A DNA stretch of 60,244 nucleotides, taken from JAAZCI01 sp046462535 (GTDB lineage: Bacteria; Pseudomonadota; Gammaproteobacteria; Cardiobacteriales; Wohlfahrtiimonadaceae). A program made the translations under genes and the position numbers. Within the stretch, counting starts at the first letter, position 1, and the number at the start of each line of letters is the position of its first letter. The notes under the pieces are model-generated. The model did not search any database, was not told the origin of the DNA, and worked only from the letters and a program-made list of their open reading frames with translations. The stretch is taken from NCBI GenBank assembly GCA_046462535.1, contig JBKGVF010000015.1, forward strand, positions 1 through 60,244, in the 5' to 3' direction. Positions 1 through 6,890 of this stretch are shown here, piece after piece.

Positions 1-168
1 GTTTTCTATAAATTGGAATTGTTTAGACATGGTGATATCTGAATTATTTCCCCTTATTTATAAATAAATATGATACTCGAATTGGTTTTTAGAATTGGCA
101 ATATTAGAGTCAGGATAGCTATTTTTTGATTATAAAATCTAGCACGGGCGAGGGGTTTTAATCAGTAA

Positions 169-213
169 TTGGAGCAAAGTTGGAGCAAAGTTGGAGCAAA
201 AGTTGGAGCAAAT
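169..213. repeat. Four tandem 11-bp direct repeats (TTGGAGCAAAG)
   Basis: The unit TTGGAGCAAAG occurs at 169-179 and 180-190 exactly, at 191-202 with one extra A, and at 203-213 with the last base changed to T. The array ends about 55 bp from the 3' end of tRNA-Leu. Short tandem direct repeats beside a tRNA 3' end resemble arm-type binding sites of tyrosine integrases, but no integrase is in the window, so the role is inference. Confidence 0.75.
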
Positions 214-230
214 TGAATTTCAAACAGCGA

Positions 231-254
231 AAAGCCCGCTATTTAGCGGGCTTT
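231..254 (-). terminator. Hairpin terminator of tRNA-Leu
   Basis: A perfect 10-bp stem (231-240 with 245-254, loop ATTT) rich in G and C in its core lies just downstream of the minus-strand tRNA-Leu. In that orientation the 3' arm ends in a short run of T. It probably ends the tRNA transcript. Confidence 0.7.
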
Positions 255-267
255 CACGTATTCAATA

Positions 268-358
268 TGGTGCCTAGGGCCGGAATCGAACCGGCACGAC
301 CGTTATAAGGGTCGGCAGATTTTAAGTCTGCTGCGTCTACCAATTTCGCCACCCAGGC
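268..358 (-). tRNA. tRNA-Leu (anticodon UAA)
   Basis: Read on the minus strand the sequence folds as a class II tRNA. The acceptor strand GCCTGGG pairs with CCTAGGC except for one mismatch (T4 opposite T), and CCA is encoded at 270-268. The D arm holds AAATTGGTAGAC, the anticodon stem CAGAC/TTAAAA/GTCTG-like carries TAA, a long variable arm follows, and the T arm reads GGTTCGATTCC. The length of 91 nt including CCA fits a leucine tRNA. Its 3' end faces the AT-rich tract with direct repeats. Confidence 0.95.
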
Positions 359-386
359 AATAGGTGTAATAAACTGTAGAAGTAGA

Positions 387-415
387 ATCATACAGATCGT
401 GCTGTAATTTTGCAA
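387..415 (-). promoter_or_regulatory. Sigma-70 promoter of tRNA-Leu
   Basis: On the minus strand a -35 box TTGCAA (415-410) is separated by exactly 17 bp from a -10 box TATGAT (392-387). The -10 box lies 28 bp before the first base of the mature tRNA. No other gene on this strand starts nearby. Confidence 0.7.
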
Positions 416-515
416 GTAAAGAAAGAGAGATGATTAAAAATAGGACATTTCTCTCAAGAGTATGGGGGAGGCTCTATACTGATACTCTTAAGATGTGTAG
501 AGAGGGAGATTTAAT

Positions 516-1265
516 ATGAGTATGCCGAAAAACCATCGTCTGTTTGATTCTATTATCAATTTTCGTACTTTTTCGGGGCTTAAAACTAAAGAGAATGCCG
601 CAGTTAATGGGGATAAACTCTATCGTAGTGCAACATTTGATTTTGGAACCGAAGCAGATTATGCCAAGTTAGAGTCGCTTCAGATCGACCTCTTTATCGA
701 TTTTCGAGGTCAGCCCGAAAAGCCATCAAAAGAGCGTGAGCGCTTTGATCAACGTTTCAATCGCCAATCATTGCCGATTGATTTAGGGGATTTTTTTAGT
801 CCAGAGCGTGTGCGAGCTCTACGGGAGTATGAGCTTAAGAGTGCTGACTCCCTCTTTTTAGAGCTCTACGAGGAGTTTCCCCGTCGCTATCGTGCCACCT
901 ATCAGAAACTATTTCAGCAGTTGGCAAAGGGGGGGCGAATCGCCTTCCACTGTAGTGCAGGAAAGGATCGGACCGGTATGGCGAGCTATCTGCTCCTCTC
1001 TGCCTTAGGGGTCCATTACGATGATATTGTGGAGAACTATTTAGAATCGAATCTCTATGTCGATCAGCTGGTGGAGCTCTTTGCCCCCGAGATTGAGCGT
1101 AGTGGTATTAGTCGGGAGCGCTATCGAGAGATGCAGTTGGTAAAGCCTGAGTATCTTGAAGCTAGTCGCAATGCAATTATCGCTAGTTATGGCTCAATGG
1201 AGCACTTTTTAACCGATGGATTAGGGATGGATCTAGAGCAGTTGCAACGGCACTATCTCTGTTAG
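516..1265 (+). CDS. Tyrosine/serine protein phosphatase (PTP signature HCxAGKDRTG)
   Basis: This 249-residue protein belongs to the bacterial dual-specificity tyrosine/serine phosphatase family (COG2365 type). The P-loop HCSAGKDRTG is at residues 145-154, with Cys146 as the expected nucleophile and Arg152 as the phosphate-binding residue. The extended AGKDRTG form is typical of family members that also act on phosphoinositides. An N-terminal FRTFSGL-like segment and an aspartate in FIDFRG also fit the family. There is no signal peptide, so it is probably cytosolic. The start ATG at 516 follows an AGGGAG ribosome binding site. It stands alone, between tRNA-Leu and a convergent cytochrome b561 gene. 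The natural substrate cannot be told from sequence. Confidence 0.85.
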   Translation: MSMPKNHRLFDSIINFRTFSGLKTKENAAVNGDKLYRSATFDFGTEADYAKLESLQIDLFIDFRGQPEKPSKERERFDQRFNRQSLPIDLGDFFSPERVRALREYELKSADSLFLELYEEFPRRYRATYQKLFQQLAKGGRIAFHCSAGKDRTGMASYLLLSALGVHYDDIVENYLESNLYVDQLVELFAPEIERSGISRERYREMQLVKPEYLEASRNAIIASYGSMEHFLTDGLGMDLEQLQRHYLC

Positions 1266-1340
1266 TAGGGTAGGGCTACGTATCACAATAAGAGTGGATC
1301 AGCAGCAACCACAAATGCCGCAGTAACAGAGATATCGGTA

Positions 1341-1369
1341 AAAAAAAGAGCACCTAATCAGGTGCTCTT
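1341..1369 (-). terminator. Terminator after the cytochrome b561 gene
   Basis: A perfect 10-bp stem (1346-1355 with 1360-1369, loop AATC) is followed on the minus strand by seven T residues (positions 1347-1341). It sits between two convergent genes and reads best as the terminator of the minus-strand cytochrome b561 gene. Confidence 0.85.
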
Positions 1370-1417
1370 AATGCGCTCGTCGCTTAATCGGTGGCCATAA
1401 GGCTTAATATCACTCAT

Positions 1418-2155
1418 TTAGTAGTAGAGGAGATAGATGGTTCCTGCTGCAATAAGGAGTAGTAGGATTAAGCCTAAGAGGGGGTTGTCATACTTGAGTG
1501 GTCGATGCCCCTCTACATGTGCTTTATTGAAGGTACGGGTACCAATAATCATGGGGCGAATAAGGCTCGCCTTTAGCAGTAGCGTATAGAGTGCAATGGC
1601 AGCTAGATGGAGCAGAATGAGCCCAATCAGTAGGGTGCGGCCATAGATATGGATCTCTTTTAAGAGGGAGCGTAGACTCATCTTTTCACCAAAGAGGGTA
1701 ATGCTAACCCCTTTAATGGTGGAGGCTAATGGGGCATCTCCCGCAAGATAGTAGGAGTTATCCTCTAAAAAGAGCCCTGATAGAGTCTGTGCCAGTAGCG
1801 CCACTAACATTAAAAGAACCATATAGGCGCCGAGTGGATTGTGCCCCTCTGTTGGTGAAGTGCGCTCTCTTATATAGCGTAGTATTGTTTTAGGCCCCCG
1901 CAAAAAATCCCAAAAGCGGGCATGTGAACTTCCTACAAATCCCCAAACAATTCTAAAGAGTACTAAGATGAGGATCCCCACCCCTGCATATTGATGGACC
2001 AGAAGACCAGATACCCGTCTCTCTATCCCAAACCACTCTAGAAATGTCCAATATTGAGCGAGATTATAGGAGGTATAGAGACAGACTGCCATCAAGAGAA
2101 CTAGCGACCAGTGGAAGATTCGAATGGGGAGATCCCATACTTTAATCTTATTCAT
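1418..2155 (-). CDS. Cytochrome b561 family membrane protein
   Basis: This 245-residue integral membrane protein matches the prokaryotic b-type cytochromes of the cytochrome b561 / Ni-Fe hydrogenase cytochrome b group (COG3658). It opens with KVWDLPIRIFHW, the usual start of the family, with His15 as a likely haem ligand. Further histidines in LVHQYAG and LLHLAAI lie in later membrane helices, as expected for two-haem proteins that pass electrons between quinols and a partner. Four to five hydrophobic segments are visible. A short ribosome binding site AAGGA precedes the ATG. No partner such as a cytochrome c or hydrogenase lies next to it, so the electron acceptor is unknown. It lies downstream of tolA by about 50 bp and may be read from the tol transcript. 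Confidence 0.8.
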   Translation of the reverse strand: MNKIKVWDLPIRIFHWSLVLLMAVCLYTSYNLAQYWTFLEWFGIERRVSGLLVHQYAGVGILILVLFRIVWGFVGSSHARFWDFLRGPKTILRYIRERTSPTEGHNPLGAYMVLLMLVALLAQTLSGLFLEDNSYYLAGDAPLASTIKGVSITLFGEKMSLRSLLKEIHIYGRTLLIGLILLHLAAIALYTLLLKASLIRPMIIGTRTFNKAHVEGHRPLKYDNPLLGLILLLLIAAGTIYLLYY

Positions 2156-2207
2156 ATAACTGTATCCTTTATCATATTCATTATCTGGTTAGTATAACGA
2201 TTTTTTA

Positions 2208-3035
2208 TTAAAGAGGCTTGAAGGTAATCAGGAACCCCTCATTTTTTTGTGCAAGCTTCTCCCGTGCTAATGGCTCATCAGGCATTGGCAATGGACTGGC
2301 TGAACGGATTGCATGTAGAACAGAGCGATCAAAGAGCTCATTCCCGCTCGAGCGCTTAATCTCAGGCTGCCCTACAATGCGACCATTCACATCAACACGA
2401 ATATGGACAGTGGTCTCAAGATCATATGAACCTTCCGGAATGATCCAAGAGGCGTAGAGGTAGTTATGCACCTTCGAGAGGTAGTCAGCATTGAGGGCGG
2501 CATTGATACGGCGCTGCTCCTCTGCCTTACGGGCTTCCTCCGCTTTACGGGCTTCCTCCGCTTTACGGGCTTCCTCTGCCTTACGGGCTTCCTCCGCTTT
2601 ACGGGCTTCCTCCGCTTTACGGGCTTCCTCCGCCTTACGGGCTTCCTCCGCTTTACGGGCTTCCTCCGCTTTACGGGCTTCCTCCGCTTTACGGGCTTCC
2701 TCCGCTTTACGGGCTTCCTCTGCCTTACGGGCTTCCTCCGCTTTACGGGCTTCCTCCGCCTTACGGGCTTCCTCCGCTTTACGAGCTTCCTCTGCACGAC
2801 GCTGCTCTTCGGCGATTCGATTTAATTCCGCTTCAACAGCTTCATGATCGATTCGTTCGGAGGATTGCAGGGGGAGCTCTTTTAGGGGATTACTCTGTGT
2901 CGGAGTGTCAAGAGGTGTTCCCCCTAAGAGGAGGGGGAGGGTACGGTAAGAGAGGGCTACCACTACCACAACAAGAAGCCCTGTTAAGAGGGCACTAATG
3001 ATGGAGGAGAGTAGATCGAGTCGCTCACGGGACAT
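2208..3035 (-). CDS. tolA: TolA, cell envelope energy-transducing protein
   Basis: TolA links the inner-membrane TolQR motor to the outer membrane during cell constriction. The 275 residues show one N-terminal membrane helix (about 10-33), a short Pro-rich stretch, a long charged helix made of KAEEAR hexapeptides (about 83-172), and a C-terminal TolA/TonB-like domain (about 185-275, with HIRVDVNGRIVGQPEI and a final EGFLITFKPL). The place directly after tolR supports the assignment. It is much shorter than the 421-residue E. coli TolA. The linker is unusually pure: 15 copies of one hexapeptide. It is one base from tolR, so the two are surely cotranscribed. TonB-like domains are hard to separate from TolA by sequence alone, but the context favours TolA. 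Confidence 0.88.
   Translation of the reverse strand: MSRERLDLLSSIISALLTGLLVVVVVALSYRTLPLLLGGTPLDTPTQSNPLKELPLQSSERIDHEAVEAELNRIAEEQRRAEEARKAEEARKAEEARKAEEARKAEEARKAEEARKAEEARKAEEARKAEEARKAEEARKAEEARKAEEARKAEEARKAEEARKAEEARKAEEQRRINAALNADYLSKVHNYLYASWIIPEGSYDLETTVHIRVDVNGRIVGQPEIKRSSGNELFDRSVLHAIRSASPLPMPDEPLAREKLAQKNEGFLITFKPL
2527..2796. repeat. Fifteen tandem 18-bp repeats inside tolA
   Basis: The 18-bp unit TTACGGGCTTCCTCCGCT, as read on the plus strand, is repeated 15 times without interruption. Changes are almost limited to C/T exchanges at two silent positions, plus GAGC for GGGC in the last copy. On the coding strand it encodes KAEEAR. Each copy is a multiple of three bases, so gain or loss of units keeps the frame and changes only linker length. 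Confidence 0.97.
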
Positions 3036-3036
3036 A

Positions 3037-3477
3037 TCACGCCTCCGGCACTTTTGGGGTGGTCATCAGTTGAACATTTTGCTGGGTTATAGCCTGTAGT
3101 AGCGCCATTGCATCAATCACCCGTCCATAAGGGGCATGGGCATCCCCCTTAACTAAGGCGTTAATATGGGGTTTTTCGGTAAAGTGTTGGGTAGCCAGTA
3201 GCGAGATCTCCTCTTCTGAGAGGGGAAGATTGGGGGTCTCAGAGAGATTAAAGAAGAATTCACCAGCCTGATTGACAGAGATAACCATCATCTCCTCCCC
3301 CTCTACTGCAACTGCTTGACTCCGCTCAATCTGAGGGGGATCAACATCAATCCCAACCGAAATTGTTGTAGCAGTCACCATAAAGATTGTTAAGAGAACA
3401 AACATCACATCCACATAAGGGACGATATTCATCTCAGCATTGAGACGCTTCTTTGATTGACGTCGACGCCGACTCAT
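3037..3477 (-). CDS. tolR: TolR, ExbD/TolR-family motor subunit
   Basis: TolR works with TolQ as a proton-driven motor that energises TolA. The 146-residue protein has a basic cytoplasmic N-terminus, one membrane helix at about 20-40 and a periplasmic domain. The conserved helix reads PYVDVMFVLLTIFMVTA, in which Asp23 is the proton-carrying aspartate of ExbD/TolR proteins. The ATG immediately follows the tolQ stop codon with no gap, and its own stop is one base before the tolA start, so translation is probably coupled across tolQ-tolR-tolA. Confidence 0.95.
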   Translation of the reverse strand: MSRRRRQSKKRLNAEMNIVPYVDVMFVLLTIFMVTATTISVGIDVDPPQIERSQAVAVEGEEMMVISVNQAGEFFFNLSETPNLPLSEEEISLLATQHFTEKPHINALVKGDAHAPYGRVIDAMALLQAITQQNVQLMTTPKVPEA

Positions 3478-4197
3478 TTAGCGACCTCCTCCCTGTTGTT
3501 GACGAGCTGCATGAGTACGAATCTGTAGGTATTGGCGCGCTAAAATATTGGCAAATTCATCAACAAAGCTTTCATGTTGTGTCATCAGCTTATTGATATC
3601 ATTGCTAAATTTATTAAAGGCCATCACTGCAGGAATAGCTGCTAATAGCCCCACCGCAGTGGCGACAAGGGCTTCTGAGATCCCCGGTGCTACTTGTGCA
3701 AGCGTAACCTGTTGAACCCCCCCAAGTGCAACGAAGGAGTTCATCACCCCTATTACAGTACCTAAAAGCCCAATATAGGGGGCTACCGAACCGGTGGTAG
3801 CAATCCATGAGAGGGAGCGCTCAAGGTGGGCCTCCTCCCGCTGGATAGCGGCAAACATTGCGCTCTTTGTGCTCTCTAATATATATTCGGGCCCATAACT
3901 TACATAGTGGCGTAAGCGGGAGAACTCCTGAAAGCCTGCTAAAAAGATCGCCTCAAGGCCACTGCAACCCTTCCCTTTCTCAAGCGCCTCTCGAGCGAGG
4001 AGATTAATATCGGCTCCAGACCAGAAGAGTCGCTCAAAACGTTTGGCATTATGTTGGGTTATTTTTAGGATGATCCACTTCTTCCAGATAAGAAAGATCA
4101 CCGCTATTAACATAACTCCTAAGATGAGCATAATCCCCTTTACGGGGAGACTGGCATTCCCAACAAGGGTCCAAAATTGTAACTCTGAAGATTCCAT
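3478..4197 (-). CDS. tolQ: TolQ, MotA/TolQ/ExbB proton channel subunit
   Basis: This 239-residue inner-membrane protein is the stator-like channel subunit of the Tol-Pal motor. It shows three membrane helices: one near the N-terminus (about 15-38) and a pair at about 133-160 and 174-198. Between them lies the family sequence IATTGSVAPYIGLLGTVIGVM and then the second helix LVATAVGLLAAIPAVMA. The length is normal for TolQ. A strong AGGAG site precedes the start, nine bases after the ybgC stop. Confidence 0.95.
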   Translation of the reverse strand: MESSELQFWTLVGNASLPVKGIMLILGVMLIAVIFLIWKKWIILKITQHNAKRFERLFWSGADINLLAREALEKGKGCSGLEAIFLAGFQEFSRLRHYVSYGPEYILESTKSAMFAAIQREEAHLERSLSWIATTGSVAPYIGLLGTVIGVMNSFVALGGVQQVTLAQVAPGISEALVATAVGLLAAIPAVMAFNKFSNDINKLMTQHESFVDEFANILARQYLQIRTHAARQQQGGGR

Positions 4198-4206
4198 ACT
4201 GCTCCT

Positions 4207-4602
4207 TTAATTAAACAGGCCAGGAAGAGGGAGAGGGCGACCACTAAGACGATTAAGTGCAACAATCTCTACTGTTGCAGTGGTTAATCGCTCTTTATCA
4301 CGGTAGATATTCTGCTCAAAGAGGACTCGGGTTCGGGTCCGTTTAGCAATGGTAGTTTTAACGGTAAGATCATCACAAAGGCGTGCAGGTTTGTGGTAAC
4401 GAATGGTTAGATCCCGCACGACAAAGAGGGTATCGGTCTCCTCTGCATAGTGATCTAAGTTGATCCCACGGGCTAATAGCCACTCACTGCGGGCCCGCTC
4501 CATATACTTTAGGTAGTTGGCGTGATAGACGATCCCCCCCGCATCGGTATCCTCATAATAGACCCGAATGGGGAGAAGAAACTCCTTCTGCTGCTCTGCC
4601 AT
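4207..4602 (-). CDS. ybgC: YbgC-type acyl-CoA thioesterase of the tol cluster
   Basis: The 131-residue protein is a single hot-dog domain of the 4-hydroxybenzoyl-CoA thioesterase family. The signature YYEDTDAGGIVYHANYLKYMERAR is near the N-terminus, and the first aspartate of the DTDAGG motif includes the expected catalytic residue. YbgC is the usual first gene of tol-pal operons in proteobacteria and hydrolyses acyl-CoA esters, perhaps in phospholipid metabolism at the membrane. Here it lies nine bases before tolQ, which confirms the assignment. A GGGAG site lies 11 bases before the ATG. Confidence 0.93.
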   Translation of the reverse strand: MAEQQKEFLLPIRVYYEDTDAGGIVYHANYLKYMERARSEWLLARGINLDHYAEETDTLFVVRDLTIRYHKPARLCDDLTVKTTIAKRTRTRVLFEQNIYRDKERLTTATVEIVALNRLSGRPLPLPGLFN

Positions 4603-4668
4603 CGCTCGGTTAGCTCCCTGCTTCTTTCGATGAAATTATTTCACCATTATAGTACACGGTAATTAAAG

Positions 4669-5577
4669 TTACATGCTTTCTAGAAGAGGATAAAAGTGTT
4701 GTGGCAGCGGAATATCGTAGTGATGTGTCACTCCTTTAAGGGAAAAGGTTATGGCAGAGGCGTGAAGCAGCAGGGGGCCTACTTCCGATTTGCCATAGCG
4801 ATGATCTCCCACAATAGGATGGCCAAGATGGGCCGCATGAACCCGAATCTGGTGGGTGCGGCCCGTAATCAGCTCCGCTTCTAGGTGGGTGTAACTATGC
4901 CCATTACTGATCCGTTTAAAGTAGGTGGTGGCCGGTCGCCCATCTGGAGCGACAATTACATGACGCTCCCCATTTTTCCGATGATCACTACGAAGGGGTG
5001 CGTCGAGACGATACTCCTTGTGGGGGAAGGGGTGATGGGCTATAAGTTGATAGAAGCGGCGATAGGTGCCTGCTCTTATCCCCTCTTGCAGGGTGAGTAG
5101 TGTGGGGCGATTTTTAGCAATAAGGAGTGCTCCACTAGTGGGGCGATCGAGACGCTGAGCGAGCTCTAAGAAGGGGCTTTTAGGTGAGAGTCTGCGTAAG
5201 ATTTCAATAACACCATAGGGTTGATTGCTCCCTTTATGAACGGGGATATCGGCAGGCTTATTCAGTAGAAGAAAGTCATCATTTTCGGTAACAATCGCCT
5301 CTTGGATAGAGGTTAATGCTTCCTTAGGGATTGGTAGGGGAGTGGTGGGGCTCATCACTTGGCTAAAGAGGGGTGGGAGGCGAATCTCATCACCCACCGC
5401 TAAACGATCGTGAGGTTTTACCCGTTTACGATTGCGGCGCACCTCCCCTTTACGAATGGCACGATAGATTACCCCTTTAGGAAGGTTGCGATCGAGACTC
5501 ATTAAAAAATTATCCACCCGTTGTTGGGCATTATTTTCAGTAATGGTGATAAAGGTGACATATCCACGCTGTTTCAT
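4669..5577 (-). CDS. rluC: Ribosomal large subunit pseudouridine synthase RluC
   Basis: The 302-residue protein has an N-terminal S4 RNA-binding domain (about 18-80) followed by a pseudouridine synthase domain. The catalytic motif is RLDRPTSG with Asp144. RluC-type enzymes convert three uridines of 23S rRNA (955, 2504 and 2580 in E. coli numbering). The N-terminus, with QQRVDNFL and RKGEVRRNRKRVKP, is more like RluC than RluD. It is 66 bp upstream of ybgC on the same strand and could share its transcript. RluC and RluD are easily confused, so the exact target set is inferred. Confidence 0.87.
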   Translation of the reverse strand: MKQRGYVTFITITENNAQQRVDNFLMSLDRNLPKGVIYRAIRKGEVRRNRKRVKPHDRLAVGDEIRLPPLFSQVMSPTTPLPIPKEALTSIQEAIVTENDDFLLLNKPADIPVHKGSNQPYGVIEILRRLSPKSPFLELAQRLDRPTSGALLIAKNRPTLLTLQEGIRAGTYRRFYQLIAHHPFPHKEYRLDAPLRSDHRKNGERHVIVAPDGRPATTYFKRISNGHSYTHLEAELITGRTHQIRVHAAHLGHPIVGDHRYGKSEVGPLLLHASAITFSLKGVTHHYDIPLPQHFYPLLESM

Positions 5578-5624
5578 TAAAGAACTCTCTCTTATATGCT
5601 GCTAGATTAGGTGATCGGAGGGTA

Positions 5625-5655
5625 ATAAAAATAGCCTTCTTAAGAAGAAGGCTAT
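5625..5655 (-). terminator. recA terminator
   Basis: An 11-bp perfect stem (5631-5641 with 5645-5655) with a three-base loop is followed on the minus strand by a T-rich run (TTTTATTA). It lies 88 bp after the recA stop codon and before rluC, so it separates the two units. Confidence 0.85.
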
Positions 5656-5742
5656 CGGGGTAACTCTTTTAGAGTAGGGAGAGCTGATCCTGCTCCTCTT
5701 CAGGGGAGGAGGAGTTGCTCGTTACCCTATTGCTGGGGGAAA

Positions 5743-6813
5743 CTACTTTTTTTCATTCGACTCATCAGAGCTACTCTTCTTCTCACTCTTTACATCAGCA
5801 TCACTCTTTTTATTAGTGGCTGCAGAGGGAATAAAGTGATTACGTACCCGCTCCTCCAACTCTTGAGCGAGCTCTGGGTTATCCCGCAGATACTGCTTAG
5901 CATTCTCTTTTCCTTGCCCTAAGCGGGTATCGCCGTAGCTATACCAGGCTCCTGCGCGGCTAACAAATTTAGCATCCATCCCCAGATCGATAATCTCTCC
6001 TAAGCGATCGATGCCATATCCATACATAATCTCAAACTCCGCCTGTCTAAAGGGGGGTGAGACCTTATTTTTAACGACGCGAACCCGGGTGTCGGCACCA
6101 ATAACCTCATCCCCCTGTTTAATTGCCCCTGTACGGCGAATATCAAGGCGTACCGATGAGTAGAATTTAAGGGCGTTCCCTCCGGTTGTGGTCTCGGGGC
6201 TACCAAACATCACCCCAATTTTCATTCGAATCTGGTTGATAAAGATCACTAGAGTATTCGATTTTTGGATACTTCCAGTGAGCTTTCGTAACGCTTGACT
6301 CATTAAGCGAGCTTGCAATCCCATATGGGAATCCCCCATCTCCCCTTCAATCTCTGCTTTTGGGGTGAGTGCCGCTACCGAGTCTACAACGACGACATCA
6401 AGCGCTCCTGAGCGCACCAAGGTGTCGGTAATCTCAAGCGCCTGCTCCCCATTATCCGGTTGAGAGATATAGAGATTGTCAACATCCACCCCTAACTTTG
6501 CTGCATAGGTGGGATCTAAGGCATGCTCTGCATCGACAAAAGCCGCTGTACCCCCAGCTTTTTGGGCTTCTGCTATGACATGGAGCGTTAAGGTTGTCTT
6601 TCCTGAAGATTCAGGACCAAAGATCTCAACAACACGTCCTCGTGGCAATCCTCCAATCCCTAGGGCTACATCAAGTCCAATGGAGCCTGTCGAGATCGGA
6701 ATGATATCAGTATTCTCTGTTCGATCGCCAAAGCGCATTAAGGAACCCTTACCAAATTGACGATCAATTTGAGAGAGTGCCGCCTCTAAGGCTTTACGTT
6801 TATTTTCATCCAT
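5743..6813 (-). CDS. recA: RecA recombinase
   Basis: RecA forms filaments on single-stranded DNA, performs strand exchange and activates LexA cleavage. The 356-residue protein carries Walker A GPESSGKT at 66-73, the VVVDSVAALTP segment, and the L2 loop region NQIRMKIGVMFGSPETTTGG. The C-terminus is a charged tail rich in Lys, Ser, Glu and Asp, as usual. The start ATG has an AAGGA-type site just upstream. It lies 77 bp after hldE on the same strand and has its own terminator. I could not find a LexA box of the CTGT-N8-ACAG type in that gap. No recX gene follows. Confidence 0.98.
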   Translation of the reverse strand: MDENKRKALEAALSQIDRQFGKGSLMRFGDRTENTDIIPISTGSIGLDVALGIGGLPRGRVVEIFGPESSGKTTLTLHVIAEAQKAGGTAAFVDAEHALDPTYAAKLGVDVDNLYISQPDNGEQALEITDTLVRSGALDVVVVDSVAALTPKAEIEGEMGDSHMGLQARLMSQALRKLTGSIQKSNTLVIFINQIRMKIGVMFGSPETTTGGNALKFYSSVRLDIRRTGAIKQGDEVIGADTRVRVVKNKVSPPFRQAEFEIMYGYGIDRLGEIIDLGMDAKFVSRAGAWYSYGDTRLGQGKENAKQYLRDNPELAQELEERVRNHFIPSAATNKKSDADVKSEKKSSSDESNEKK

Positions 6814-6890
6814 AATGATCTTTTCCTTCTCTTAAGTTGTCATGCGTTTTATTGTAACACCCTCTATTGTAGCAGAGTGCATATAAATGA

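Larger units (their letters stand above)
1..267. other. AT-rich stretch without a recognisable gene, at the 3' side of tRNA-Leu
   Basis: I see no complete gene here. The stretch is clearly richer in A and T than the genes that follow. It holds four 11-bp direct repeats and a hairpin terminator, both listed separately. On the minus strand an ATG at 30-28 opens a frame that runs off the left edge after ten codons, with no good ribosome binding site, so a truncated leftward gene is possible but unsupported. The position next to a tRNA 3' end would fit the end of an integrated element. Confidence 0.5.

Noticed and set aside
1..30. Minus-strand gene start at the left edge (ATG at 30-28)
   Set aside because: Only ten codons are visible and no ribosome binding site is near, so it cannot be supported.
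2527..2796. Possible CRISPR-like array
   Set aside because: The units are contiguous 18-bp coding repeats without spacers, and no cas gene is present.
2387..2847. Three open frames of about 118-136 codons opposite or across the tolA repeats
   Set aside because: They are by-products of the 18-bp repeat, which has no stop codon in several frames. The products are pure repeat with no ribosome binding site, while tolA is supported by family and context.
4696..5100. Two plus-strand frames opposite rluC
   Set aside because: Shadows of the conserved rluC frame. No start context and no family match.
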